Assembly (NCBI GenBank): GCA_037783545.1
Contig: JBBELK010001058.1
Span: 124,001 to 188,000, forward strand
Reading direction: 5' to 3'
Length of the DNA stretch: 64,000 bases
From: Henricia sp. BOLD:AAB3569
Taxonomy: Eukaryota; Echinodermata; Asteroidea; Spinulosida; Echinasteridae
The position numbers were made by a program, and so were the translations under genes. The notes beneath the pieces were generated by a model that saw only the letters and a list, made by a program, of their open reading frames with translations, had not been told where the DNA came from and made no database searches. Numbering within the stretch: position 1 is the first letter of the stretch; the number at the start of each line of letters is the position of its first letter. Shown piece by piece: positions 13,501 through 21,415 of this stretch.

Positions 13501-16500
13501 GGAGTATACCCGAGACGGTATTCTTTGGCCGATGGTTGGAGGGTGAAACTGCAGGAGGGCTGGATGTGTCTGGCGGGGGTTGAGTACTGGTGAAACTAGC
13601 AGGCATGACAGAGTCGTTGAATAATTCAGAAAATGATGTGTCGCTACATGTTGAAAATGGCAGGCTTTGATGAGTGCAGGATGGGCAGAACCAGTCAACT
13701 GTGCTTGAGATAAGTCTTTTGTAGAGAGTAATTGACATATCTGGAATACATTTTTGATGAGAGTACTGCAGGCATTCCTCACAAAGAACAGATCTTTGAT
13801 TTCTTTTAACTGGCTTGCTGCAATTTCCACATGGGTCCTTCACAGGGCCAGGATTGCTCTCAATGTCCCCACAAACAGTAAGTGGAATGTTAAATGTAGC
13901 AAAACAGTTTGCATAGTAGCTAACTGGGGCATGGCTGAACTTACTTCTCCCAAGTTTCTTGTTGATCCGCCATGTTAAATAGGGTATGGTGTAAATACAC
14001 ACACATCCATGTGTGTGTACACACATGTGTGTATGCCGTGGACAAAGGCTGGACCACACTGTACAATGGGTGGCATCATGATATGAATGGAGTCGGTCAC
14101 GCGTGAAACTTGATGCTTGAAGAGTTGTTTGGAAGGGCTGAAGTACTGGCACAAATTCATGCAAAATTCCACTTTCCTGGGTCGAAATTCCATCAGAAAA
14201 GGAGCTAGGAGGATCAGTGGCACAAACTCTATCAGTTGATATAAAATTTACATGATGTAGTGACCAAAAGACAGCAAAAATATAGAACATTTGTAGAGCT
14301 GAACACAGAGGTTGTTGACTGGCCGCCATGTAGCTAGTGTCTGCAGAATCGTGCATCGTGCATCGAGTCACTGAATTTATGGTTGTTTACGCGTTACTAT
14401 AAGCGATCCAATAAATTTATTTATAATTAATACTCATCGCTATTGCGACGGCTTTAGTGAAATGCAAAATCCATCGCCATCGCAATAACGATGGATTTGA
14501 ATTTAGCGATCATTCTAACGATGATCGCAAAATATTGTGTTAGTGAAATCGGCCCCAGTTCAGATTATAGCTAACATTTTTTATTTACTGGTATATTTTC
14601 CCCTAGTTCCTAGTTTCCCAATTTTTCTATCCAACCTCTGACTCAATAAATAAACTGACTCCGAGTCAATAAATCAAAGTCAGAAATTACAGTTTGTTTC
14701 AGTAAAACTTGCATAGGGTCACGATTTACTGGTCACAATTTCTCCCCCCAGCTTGGAGGCAAGTGGAAACATCAAGCTACTGGAGACAAATTTCACGGTA
14801 ATTTTCACCGCTGGGCCGACCGTCTCTGTGTCTCTTGACGACTTTTCACCGTTTTGGACCAATAAAACAGTTGCCAATCTCGTCATTTCATCAGACTTGA
14901 ACATCACCGTTACAATCATTCTAAAAATCGGTGGAACTCTCAACGCCTACACAGCAATTCCTTCACAATCTCTGGACAAGTACTATCCTGTTGCTTCATA
15001 CGGACGGCAGGAGGACTTATCCGAGCTTATCGCGGTTGCGATTAGAAACAAAACAAACATCACTTATAAACCATTTGGTGAAAAGCAAAAACCATATAAA
15101 AAAAACAGAGGTGAGTGCCAGAGATTTCAGACCAAAGGAAGCTTTACTGGAGACGTGTTGGATGGAGACAAGCCAATTATTGGCATAGTTGGGACAAGGT
15201 GCCAATCCAGAAACCAAATATGTCCACGTTCATTGGAGCAGCTGTACCCACTGGTCTCACTCGGAACCAAATATGTTGCGGTGCCTGTTATTAACAATGA
15301 CATTAAAAAAGCAGCCAACGTGTTCCGTGCTGTAGCCGTGTGGAATAATACTACTCTTACGTGGTTTTCACGAAAGCATACACTGAACCATGGTACGGCG
15401 TATGATATCTCCCTAAACCAAACAGGGATTATTGAAGGCTCTAAACCTTTCATTCTCCTACACCATACCGAGTTGGTGACTCCAAGTCTTGACAATGCAA
15501 TCGTAACAATTCCACCGATGGAACAGTTCACGCGCAAGACATTCACATTCTCAACCTACCAAGCAGAAAACATAACAATCTATATCAGCATTATGGCTCC
15601 TTGCAAGGACATAAACAATATTATGCTGCAGCCTTCCGCAGGCGAGCCAGAGTCTTGTAAAACCACCACCAATGAACGGACGTTTTCATCCAGCAAACTC
15701 TGTGGCAACCTTTGCCGCCTGGATCCAGGCACATACACCATAGGACCTACACCTCAATCTCCACAGGCCAAGTACTCGGCTGTGTTGTACGGAGTCAATA
15801 ATCAGGCAAACTTTGCACATATTCTCGCTAGTGAACTCTACCAAGTTACTTGCAGCGTGGAACCGTCTCAAAAAGTTAATCTGTGCCCTGAATTTATACC
15901 CATTGAGCCCATCCACACTACGCCGACCCCCCAAGGCCAAACGACAGTCACCGCAGACAACCTTACTCCAACCAAGGGCACCCCAGCACCTACTTCAAGC
16001 AATGGCACAGGTAGGTATTGACCTTTATCAAAATGCATCCATCTTTGTCTTGTTCCCCATAGTACCCGTATGTGTCGGGCATGATCAGTGCTTTAGCATG
16101 TAATCTTCTGATGTTTTGAGAGAATCACTGTCCACGCTGCACACTTTGCTAATCACGCTACGTGTGTGTCATTGTGATGCACACTGAACAATTCCAACAC
16201 GGAGCCAAACTATTCTTCCTGAATGCTGCAAGCCTCACTTTGGTTACACTGATTTGAATGTACATGTATTAAAAAGTATTTTCCCATATATGGCTTGCAG
16301 GAAAAATAGTTTGGTCCCATGTTGAAATTGTTAATTATGTGCATCATAATGACACACGTGTAGCACGATCAATAAAACGTGCCACGCAGACAGTGATTCT
16401 CTCAAAAACAACAGTAGATAACACACACGGTCGCGCAGATGCACTGATCGTGCCCGACACGTACTATGGGGAACAAGACAAAGATGGACGCATCGTGATA

Positions 16501-17872
16501 AAGGTCAATTGCAGCCTCACATTATGATAACTGCATTGTCCTAAATAGGGCACTTTCACATGGGGAAAGAACAATAGAGCCACGTGGGGAAATGCACATA
16601 CCGGTAGCTGCTAGCAGAAAAGCACTGGCGCTTTTGTTCTCTTTCCGATCTGGAGAACAAACACGGGAGATGTTTAGTGACCCGTAACAGCTGTGAAACC
16701 ACTGTGTACAAGTCCTGCAAGCATTCTGAAGGCAATTAATACATGAAAAAGGTGTATGCAAAAATGTTGTTCTTTGCCAAGTATTTAGAACAAATGACAA
16801 CTTGAATGCAAGTCCTTTTTTAGTTATTGCAAATTATGTAAACAACCTTTAATTCCTCAGTACTGATTTATTTATTTATTTATTTTTGTGTTTCAGTAAT
16901 AGCTGTAGTAGTAGCAGTGGCAAGCATTCTCATTGGATTAGTAATCATGGGCATTTGCTTGATCCGGTATTACCGAGGGTAAGTTTGTGTTAATGTTGCA
17001 TTTTTGGCCAAACAAAATTAACTTACACGTACATGTATAATCATGAATATTGTGCAATTTCCATTGGAAATAGACAGCCGAAGTGCCATGGTAAATGGCT
17101 CTAAACATCATGGCCGTCGGGAAAAGTACCATTGCAAAAGCACAGGGACATTGTTCAATAATATTTAGTGTAGAGCCATTGCCTAGGCAACTAACAAAAG
17201 ACGACATTCACTTTGGATGTCTACTGGATGGTGCAACAGTGGTAGGGTTATTCGTATAACAATCTTGAACATGTCAAACACAACAATCCTTCAATGACAA
17301 CAATTTTTAAAGATGTTTTCACTTGCAAGTAATACCCTGTTTACACCGAAATCCCGAGGAACAAAAATTGGTCAAAATGGCATTTCCTCAGGAGTTGGTC
17401 GGCAAGATCTTAAGTTCCTCCTAAGTTGCTTGTCAGAAGGTCGTAAGTTAGTCCTGAACACTCGCAATAACTCAGGGGGAATCGCCATCGCTCGGCACAA
17501 GTTAAAAGCTCAAGCCTGTATCAAAGCTCAAGCCCGCCGCACACGTTTGCGATTTACCGGCCATTCAGTGCACATACTGGGAAGGTGTGCGCTGAAACAT
17601 CGGGCCGGTCTGACCGTATACCGCACAACTGGGGCAAATCAAACTCGTTTGATTTTTCCGCATCTGATGGTCCGGTGTTCGAGTGGTCAGTAAACCGCAA
17701 AGGTGTGTGGCAGGCTTTAGAGTGTTCAAAGTTCAATATTAAGATGAATAATTGTCTGTTTAATTCTTTCTTTTTCTTTAGACACAGATGGTCACGCTTG
17801 TTTGAATCCCAGTACTCGGAGGAAAATCCGTTAAGAATGGAGCCTTTAGACAATACAAGTACTACTTGTTAG
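1427..17872 (+). CDS. IgGFc-binding-like single-pass membrane protein (6 exons, 545 aa)
   Basis: Spliced coding exons are 1427-1514, 4672-4789, 14752-16010, 16897-16978 and 17782-17872; a short 5' UTR part of the first begins after an AG at 1404. Phases agree at all junctions (1,2,1,2) and give 545 aa. Residues 1-29 form a signal peptide with core VALLIVVALC. The ectodomain (about 30-488) is rich in N-X-S/T sites and holds two similar blocks, each with a PLVSLG or PVASYG-like turn followed by N[KN]TxxT strands, as in IgGFc-binding protein N-terminal domains. A Thr/Pro-rich stalk follows, then a hydrophobic segment (VIAVVVAVASILIGLVIMG) with a basic stop-transfer and a 30-residue tail. The family call is by pattern recognition. 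IgGFc-binding domains are known in mucus and immune proteins; a surface recognition role is inference. The exon chain is much surer than the family name. Intron 3 carries the large nested transposon block. Confidence 0.75.
1581..1657 (+). repeat. 77-bp exact direct duplicate, copy 1
   Basis: TTTACTCTGAAATTTAGTTT through AACTACAACTGATACAA is repeated without change at 4957-5033. The two copies lie in successive introns of the IgGFc-like gene. Confidence 0.85.
1700..1922. repeat. CWG-family foldback MITE, copy 2
   Basis: Close relative of 359-607, with CAG at 1697-1699 and 1923-1925. It lies in intron 2 of the IgGFc-like gene, 186 nt after the signal-peptide exon. Confidence 0.8.
1966..2529. 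repeat. TTAA-flanked element with AGGGCC ends
   Basis: AGGGCC at 1966 and GGCCCT at 2529 are flanked by TTAA (1962-1965, 2530-2533). It splits a tRNA-like stretch (CATAGCTCAATTGGTAGG just before it). TTAA duplications are used by Kolobok and piggyBac superfamilies. Confidence 0.55.
2534..4310. other. Intronic sequence, no gene seen
   Basis: AT-rich intron 2 of the IgGFc-like gene. A short inverted GCGTGTGCGCGCG / CGCACACGC pair lies near 3900-3950. Nothing else supportable. Confidence 0.5.
4318..4562. repeat. GGGTC-family MITE, copy a
   Basis: TGGTCTTTCTATAAATTAGG and the inverse to GAAAGACCC are flanked by TAAA at 4314-4317 and 4563-4566. The interior shares TTACATTTTACAT and CTTTCCATCTCAAAGAG with copy b. 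Confidence 0.8.
4672..4789 (+). CDS. IgGFc-like gene, exon 2 of the coding chain
   Basis: This 118-nt exon is preceded by a pyrimidine tract and ACAG. It encodes a strand-rich stretch (DDFLVVVPLDESEPETG) with a CMDCG cysteine pair and ends GACAG at donor GTATAG. The donor bases from +2 are also the end of an inverted-repeat element. Confidence 0.7.
4791..4908. repeat. TATAGACC-family foldback MITE at a splice donor
   Basis: Ends TATAGACCCTTTGCACTGG and the inverse ATTTGCATGTGCGGCC to GATCTAT. The first bases overlap the 5' splice site of the IgGFc-like exon ending 4789. A second copy lies at 39650-39785. Confidence 0.75.
4957..5033 (+). repeat. 77-bp exact direct duplicate, copy 2
   Basis: Same sequence as 1581-1657, 49 nt after the TATAGACC MITE. 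Confidence 0.85.
5103..5577. repeat. TTAA-flanked element with CTTCGCCC array, copy 1
   Basis: TTAA at 5099-5102 and 5578-5581. Ends pair as ACACATCATTGGTA and AACAATCATGTGT. The core (5290-5450) is an array of CCACTTCGCCC-like units that reverse orientation around GTGCACAGGCCGTGG. Confidence 0.75.
6158..6322 (+). pseudogene. Harbinger transposase N-terminal remnant (54 codons)
   Basis: The frame reads MAFQLYINNARALQRARG, then HSDKKMHKYYRFTRNGVMR, resembling the start of PIF/Harbinger transposases (RxFxxR, YRFxRxxI pattern). It stops at TGA 6322 before the DDE domain. It lies inside the left arm of the CAG-flanked element, which supports the superfamily call. Confidence 0.55.
6946..7082. repeat. 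Small foldback element in LINE 3' UTR
   Basis: ACTAAAGTGTGACGTCAG and its inverse CTTTAGT, with inner GTTGCCATGGCAA and CCATGGCAAC. A related diverged copy occurs at about 17050-17215 (TGCCATGGTAAATGGCTCT, AGTGTAGAGCCATTG). Confidence 0.65.
7200..7345. repeat. C-rich low-complexity tract in LINE 3' UTR
   Basis: CCTCCCCCCTCGCACCTCCC and similar; G-runs on the LINE sense strand, as often seen in LINE 3' UTRs. Confidence 0.6.
7438..8997 (-). CDS. LINE reverse transcriptase (partial ORF2, about 519 aa)
   Basis: The frame is uninterrupted for 519 codons and open further upstream, so the first Met is not a real start. RT blocks: NPHKAPGCDGI (block 1), NYRPVALTSVICKVLEK (block 2), IFLDFSKAFD (catalytic Asp), SGVPQGSVLGPLLF, and the catalytic LLFADD motif, then HKYLGITI. 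The C-terminal half has LVLPVLEYGLPAW and ends NKTLSSYFQDLG. No endonuclease is present because of 5' truncation. The order is that of Jockey/CR1-type non-LTR elements, whose protein acts in target-primed reverse transcription. It lies antisense within intron 3 of the IgGFc-like gene. Confidence 0.85.
   Translation of the reverse strand: MPIPELSPISVKLGWLRKTLLNLNPHKAPGCDGISSTLIRAMATTLAPPLLRIMNSSLSTGYLPMDWKLSQISPVFKSGKRTNIQNYRPVALTSVICKVLEKAVGENINEHITSLCLANPKQHGFTAHRSCVTQLTNAISDWATILDRPRPPRIDIIFLDFSKAFDVMPHHTLLEKIASNYNIRGQTWAWIKSFLIGRRQRVMYRGCCSDWAPVTSGVPQGSVLGPLLFNLFVNDISHNLSTNVLLFADDTIIYQPIQSPDDELALQADLTELGRWSTMNGMQINKKKTKVLHMTRARKPVEPPVYTLHGTPLSITTTHKYLGITINSTLTWTNHINTVVSKANRTLGFIWQVAGGASTKAIASLYKSLVLPVLEYGLPAWSPYTAVDKSKLERVQRRASRMCLKVARGSMSYEERLRALNWTSLGNRRDKQAITFVMKSLFRVIDCHSIHDNLTVNTRHQDHLVFIHQYARTLALKNSITHSFPRIWSSLPSHIRDSVIMDSFNSFNKTLSSYFQDLG
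9047..14369 (-). mobile_element. Near-complete LINE with RNase H (I/Nimb-like)
   Basis: The element runs from about 14369 down to an (ACTC)n tail at 9047-9068, with a 3' UTR of about 650 nt that includes GGCGTTAAACTCC. Candidate target duplications are ACTGAACT (9039-9046) and ACTGAATT (14370-14377). It sits exactly at the 5' break of the first LINE. One long ORF spans nearly the whole element. Confidence 0.75.
9716..14371 (-). CDS. LINE polyprotein: 2A peptide, PHD finger, endonuclease, RT, RNase H (1551 codons)
   Basis: Open for 1551 codons with no stop or frameshift; the first true ATG is near 14356. In order: an N-terminal segment (1-167) with a hydrophobic patch at 27-43; 2A motif GDIESNPGP at 168-176; PHD-type zinc finger (C181, C184, C197, C200, H205, C208, C229, C232); apurinic-like endonuclease 285-505 (N292, E319, GDFN 425-428, SDHH 495-498); RT with FDLEKAYD 903-910, MGVPQGS 959-965 and YVDD 992-995; RNase H 1287-1410 with D1292, E1325, D1349, D1399; and a C-terminal CxxC...H...C knuckle. 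2A sequences in non-LTR elements are known from sea urchins and other invertebrates; the 2A would release the N-terminal piece during translation. All catalytic residues are present, so the copy may be young. Confidence 0.9.
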   Translation of the reverse strand: MTRCTMHDSADTSYMAASQQPLCSALQMFYIFAVFWSLHHVNFISTDRVCATDPPSSFSDGISTQESGILHEFVPVLQPFQTTLQASSFTRDRLHSYHDATHCTVWSSLCPRHTHMCVHTHGCVCIYTIPYLTWRINKKLGRSKFSHAPVSYYANCFATFNIPLTVCGDIESNPGPVKDPCGNCSKPVKRNQRSVLCEECLQYSHQKCIPDMSITLYKRLISSTVDWFCPSCTHQSLPFSTCSDTSFSELFNDSVMPASFTSTQPPPDTSSPPAVSPSNHRPKNTVSGILLNARSIRNKQQDLQSFLELNPLDMVLITESWMSSEDTDFLASLPGYSTIRRDRNSRGGGLMAVVNDSLLPTHLDHLNSDTIELTWVSLTFKRTKWLVGIAYRPPNSDNSFFDSLQETCDVVQSDFPCYEGVILLGDFNINWEDESTALTVKLKEITDSIGLTQLVEDVTRPSRDSPSSGTTIDLIFTNRPEKFTSVESIANPVSSDHHAVHFTLSSNKAPQPQVIRSFLQYRKADFNHMEMLFHLTPWSAFLDDTDPEASWDGFRDILDAVIRDCISRKKCRRGLSPWISPELKKLIRLKHKLFVKAKQSGSSTSWEHYKQVRNKVKNLTKFAYWKHVNNLFLLKDNKRSFWCFVRDQKKSQCPPAFRTHDSLLHKPTDICEAFNKFFSSVQSQMNGQKTRPGVKHLNRSDEMLTTKTEIAEELAATFQQNSSANNHSHEFQRNKERAENVRLNFSSRNTETYNRPFILEELLTSLSKSHDTAPGPDRIHYQLLKHLPEKCLLTVLHIFNNIWDTGDFPTSWKQATIIPIPKPGKDHTNPSNYRPIALTSCLCKTMERMVNDRLVWYLETNGLISEYQCGFRKNRSTTDHLIRLESFVRDAFLKKEHAVCIFFDLEKAYDTTWKYGVMRDLHSMGLRGKLPLFIADFLIDRQFKVKIGSTFSTSHEQEMGVPQGSILSVTLFSIKINSIIQTVQDGITPALYVDDLLICYRASRMNTIERQLQLTLNKLQKWTNENGFKFSTHKTVCMHFCRLRNAHFDPELFLGTNKIKVFSETKFLGIIFDSKLNFLPHIRSLKTRCLKALDILKAVANKDWGAECSVLLHLYRSLIRSKLDYGSVVYGSAPKSYLKQLNTIHHQGLRLAFGAFRTSPIESLYITADEPPLELRRTKLSLQYIIKLAANPSNPAYQCVFHPKYEHIYTAKPKVIKPLGLRLRPHIQASKLNLQNITTNYVDVPPPWECYSPQVFLHISKYKKTETSPSVFQNEFFELRTLFPDHTSIFTDGSKDDEKVSSAAVSGKYTRSVRLPNYASIYTAELKAILLALDMIDSLDNKNFIIFSDSLSSLQSLRNRNINHPYLIEALDKLTELHVQNVDVLFCWIPSHVGLKGNDEADALAKQALRLSITPNTIPYNDLRFPIFSYIQRIWQESWTTCTFNKLYSIQPNTGFWKTYLHLSRRDQVVLTRCRIGHSILTHSFLLKSEPQPQCIPCDSSLTIHHLLIDCIDLAPVRQQYFTCTTLKDLFNINPSIIIDFLKSSQLYHIL
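13844..13870 (-). other. 2A ribosome-skipping motif in the LINE ORF
   Basis: GDIESNPGP fits the consensus D-x-E-x-N-P-G-P exactly, with Pro as the last residue where the new chain would begin. It is preceded by NIPLTVC and followed by VKDP and the PHD finger. Confidence 0.85.
14752..16010 (+). CDS. IgGFc-like gene, main ectodomain exon
   Basis: This 1259-nt open exon follows a C-rich tract and CAG and ends at donor GTAGGT in phase 1. It encodes most of the ectodomain: many N-glycosylation sequons, paired cysteines (for example GTRCQSRNQICP and CGNLC) and a Thr/Pro-rich stalk at the C-terminal end. It is the best-supported single exon of this gene. Confidence 0.8.
16017..16509. repeat. 493-bp hairpin element directly after a splice donor
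   Basis: ATTGACCTTTATC at 16017 pairs with GATAAAGGTCAAT ending 16509, and the arms continue pairing for over 200 bp (CATCTTTGTCTTGTTCCCCA, GTGTCGGGCATGATCAGTG and their inverses). It starts 6 nt after the donor GT at 16011. Confidence 0.85.
16897..16978 (+). CDS. IgGFc-like gene, transmembrane exon
   Basis: The acceptor TTTCAG follows a TTTA-rich tract and the donor is GTAAGT. The 82-nt exon encodes one hydrophobic helix followed by CLIRYYRG, a typical stop-transfer end. Phase 1 in and phase 2 out both match their neighbours. Confidence 0.78.
17050..17220. repeat. Diverged relative of the 6946-7082 foldback
   Basis: Inverted GGCTCTAAACAT and AGTGTAGAGCC blocks and a CATTCACTTTGG end resemble 6946-7082. 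It lies in the last intron of the IgGFc-like gene. Confidence 0.45.
17782..17872 (+). CDS. IgGFc-like gene, cytoplasmic tail exon with stop
   Basis: The acceptor follows a TTTCTTTTTCTTTAG tract. The exon encodes a 30-residue cytoplasmic tail (HRWSRLFESQYSEENP and following) ending at TAG 17870-17872. A polyadenylation signal lies about 320 nt downstream. Confidence 0.72.
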
Positions 17873-18193
17873 AGCAGTGATTGTTTATGTTCATTAAAAA
17901 TATAAATATGTATATAAATCTGCAACAAACACGACTTTAAAACTCGATGGACGTGTAATTTTAAGAATTTTGATTGATTGAACCAGCGACTTTTAGGAAT
18001 TAACCTGGTCAAACCAGCAGCTGGTAGATTCAACTTGTTTGTAAAAAATATATCTACGATAGTCAAACTTCGTGTCTTCTTTATAATATTGGACAAAATG
18101 CAAAGCATTTTTACAATCTGTAAGTTAACAAGTATCACAGTCATTATCAAATAATGAGCAATTTTATAAGTCTTGCTTCCTTCTCGTTTGTGC

Positions 18194-18199
18194 AATAAA
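18194..18199 (+). terminator. AATAAA polyadenylation signal (candidate)
   Basis: A canonical AATAAA hexamer lies 322 nt after the stop codon of the IgGFc-like gene, followed by a T-rich stretch. It is the first full hexamer I see after the stop. Confidence 0.4.
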
Positions 18200-18340
18200 G
18201 TCAAGAGATTTACCTTTTTTTCACTAACTAGATGTCTGAAATTACTCGTCTAATTTGTTTAAATTTTAAATGAATTATGCAGTACTACAATGTCAATAAT
18301 TTAAACAAAAATAAAGGTGCATATTTGATGACACATATAT

Positions 18341-18582
18341 GGGACTTTCTATAAATTAGGGGTCCAATGTTGGTGTCCCTGTTACATTTTACATCTCGTT
18401 TTTGTAAATTCAGGACATATTCTTTATATACTTTCCATCTCAAAGAGTGAGTACATAAAGTACAATTCTTAAAAAATGGTTTAAAAGCCATTTTAATAAT
18501 TTTTGAACGAAAAATAACACATCAGGTGTAACGGGGGACACTAAATGTCACACTTTTGGACCCCTAATTTATAGAAAGACCC
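18341..18582. repeat. GGGTC-family MITE, copy b
   Basis: Very similar to 4318-4562 over its full length; flanked by ATAT (18337-18340 and 18583-18586). Confidence 0.82.
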
Positions 18583-18589
18583 ATATACA

Positions 18590-20640
18590 TGTAAGTTTAT
18601 ACATGTACCCCGTAAACACACCTATCTGTACACAGGGGTTTATGGGGTACTTGCATTGTTGTCCTATTTTCCCTTTTCTTTAGAATTCCTCTGTGGGGTA
18701 CCACTGTTCCTTTTGAATTTCTTTATGGGGTACCATTGTTCCATTGTGTTTGGTACCCCACAAGTGTGTCCATGTTAGACCATTTTGTTACACAGCAATA
18801 TTTTATACCTTGCTTAAAGATGTTTTATTTGCAAAAACTACACTCTTTCATTCTGTAAAGGCTAAATAAATTCCTATCATTTTCTTGACACGATAGCTAA
18901 TGCTGTTAAAAAAACACTGACATGTTTAAAGGTTATTTGTATTGATGTTGGATAAAGAAAAATGATGTCCGTCCTTGTCGTTGACCCTATTTAATTGGAG
19001 GATTGCCAGGTAAAGGAATGAATACCACTATGTTCATGTATAGGCCATGCAGCCGATTTCACGAAACTTTACGCAATTGTGCAAGTCCACTTACGCCATT
19101 ACTTGCGCAATAACTTATGACGTAAGTGGACTTGCGCAATTGCGTAAAGTTTCGTGAAATCGTCTGCTGGGCACACTTGGAAAAGACAGGGCATGGACCC
19201 AAACTTTTTGGGGGAGAGACTGGACCATTAAATTGCACTTAACCTAAAGTTAGTTTAAGTAAGATGCATTTTTATAAAATAATCTTTTTAAATTGTGCTG
19301 AAAAATATTAAATTACAGAATTTTTTTTCTAATTTTAGCCAATGTCCCATTTTACCTAACTTTTAGCACACAGAAGTGGATTGAATTTTGATGAAGCATG
19401 TCTGGTCCAAAAATCATCATTATTTAAAAGAAATTATGTTGGATAATGGATTATGAGGAAAACGGAAAAATGTTTAGGGTTATGGGGGAACATACAGTAA
19501 TTTATCAGAAGGGGAAACCCCAGCTGAACACATTACACTTCCTGTATGTGTAATCACAGAGCAGAATTCATTTCCTCCTACAAAGTCTGAATTAGATTAG
19601 ACCATTTCCCAAGCATAACATTCTGCACATGCAGCCTTTGTGGCATGCATTAAGTATTGCACAGTAGGCATAGTAACTTAATACTGAAGATCAAGTATAT
19701 GGGTTTTTTTTTAATGGATTGTGGGCTAATAACTGACACACTGCACTGCTTGGAAAATTGAACTGAAAAAAATATCTGTGCGCGTTCATGATTATGCATT
19801 ATAATCTTCCCCACCCCACCCCACCCACAAAACAATACCAAATTTAATATGGTTTTTTGAGCAAGACACATTCTAATTGTACATTTTTACACAATTTTGT
19901 TTGCAAGCAACCTGTACAACATACGTGTATACAGGTAATTTCTAAAAGTAGGTGTCAAAAATTGTATTGCGTAAGAATTGTGTTTAAACAGATTTTAAAA
20001 ACTGATTTAAATTGAATTTTCAGGTACAAGTTTTATGTTGTCAAAACTGTCTGATGTACTGGGACACTATAAACTGCATGCAATAACATGCAGACACTTT
20101 ATATGCAAGTGTGTATTTGCTGTTTTTGATGAATAAAAATGGGAATTTATAGAACAAAATAGTGCAGATTTTCATATATTCCATGATTTATTATTTTTTT
20201 TATACTTTTGATACTTGGAAGGTAAGAGAAACAAACTCGGAATGGTCATAAAACACGAGCGAAAAGATGTGTTTGCCGGTGTTTGCCAGTAGCTGCACGT
20301 CCAAACATCGGCAAACACGGTTTGCATGGTGAAGTTTGCTAATGTTTTATGGGCTGTCCACACCTGCAAACTTTTCTAAATAACATGACACGAAAAAAAA
20401 CGAAACAAAAACTGTTTTGTCGTTACTTGTAAAATCTTAACGAATGCAAAATATAAACAAAATAAAAACTTACAATATGTATTGCGTTTAAACCTTCTGC
20501 AAAAACGGTTTTTATTTATTTTTTTTCTATTTAAATGTCCCATCCCTATTTTAAACACCTGTTTTCCAAGCATCCTTGATAAGAGTGTATTTCCTTTAAA
20601 AAATGATTCTGCAAGGTACATCAAAAATAAACCTTAGTTT
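18590..20640. other. Intergenic region between convergent genes
   Basis: The IgGFc-like gene ends near 18200 and STN1 ends at 21522 on the other strand. Apart from the small foldback at 19050-19167 I see AT-rich sequence and no gene. Confidence 0.5.
19050..19167. repeat. Foldback MITE, GCAGNCGATTTCACGAAAC ends
   Basis: Inverted arms of about 45 bp pair almost perfectly (CTTTACGCAATTG, AAGTCCACTTACG). Termini resemble the GGCCGATTTCAC group, but I see no CWG duplication. Confidence 0.65.
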
Positions 20641-20643
20641 TAT

Positions 20644-21233
20644 GGGTCATTCCATGAAGTTGAGGAACAAAGTGTGACATTTCTTCATTTCCACAAAAAT
20701 GGTCAATAAGTAAGAATCACCATTTATATAACGATGTTGCATGATGTGATGGCTTACACTGTTTGGGGGTAATTTGGAAGTCTTCACTGTTGACAAAGTG
20801 CCGCCATTTTGAATTATTTAACAAAGTGGTGGTTGTGGATGTAACTTGGAAACCAATACAGTTCAACTGATTTCACTCCAACTACAAATGTTTTCATGTT
20901 GAATTCGAAATTAACACAGTTCTCAAACTACACAATCCTTTTTAATCTGAATTTGAAGGATTCTAGATTATATTTCTTTGTGATTCAACAAAATCTGCCA
21001 AAAAGCACCGAATGTCACACCTACATTTGAACAAAATTTTATTTATTTGACATCTAAATTTAAATCCATGAGGATTTTGTTACAAGTAATGAATGTTTTA
21101 AATTTCTCTCATCCAACAGCTTGAATTTCCAATTAGTACTGATTCATGCATGATTTATCAAGGGCAAAAAAAGAGTAAAAATGGTTGTGGATGTAACACG
21201 GAAACCGTGTTCCTCAACTTCATGGAATGACCC
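20644..21233. repeat. GGGTC-end element, 590 bp
   Basis: Ends GGGTCATTCCATGAAGTTGA and its exact inverse, flanked by TTAT (20640-20643 and 21234-21237). The interior (TGGTTGTGGATGTAAC repeated at both sides) differs from copies a-d, so it is a related but separate element. Confidence 0.75.
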
Positions 21234-21415
21234 TTATAGGTACTCATTCTTTGTCAAATATGGTGGGGTGGGGAATATGCCTCACCACACCACGTTTATA
21301 GCCAACACCTGACCACATTGCTAGACACTTGGCCCAATGCTTCTTTAGAAAGATGAAAATTGCACTGACCTCCAACATGACCTTGGCCGACTGAAGGGTG
21401 CTTGGGACATCATAC

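Larger units (their letters stand above)
5917..14555. mobile_element. PIF/Harbinger-type DNA element interrupted by two LINEs
   Basis: The left end GGGCCGATTTCACTAAC (5917) and the inverted right end (to 14555) are flanked by direct CAG (5914-5916 and 14556-14558). Subterminal GATGATCGCTAA-type repeats occur in both arms. The left arm encodes a Harbinger transposase remnant. The middle, 6385-14369, is occupied by two LINEs. CWG duplications are known for Harbinger3-type elements. Confidence 0.7.

Noticed and set aside
6385-14369. LINE frames considered as host genes or viral polymerase
   Set aside because: Endonuclease, RT and RNase H order, 3' tails and nested insertion are those of non-LTR retrotransposons.
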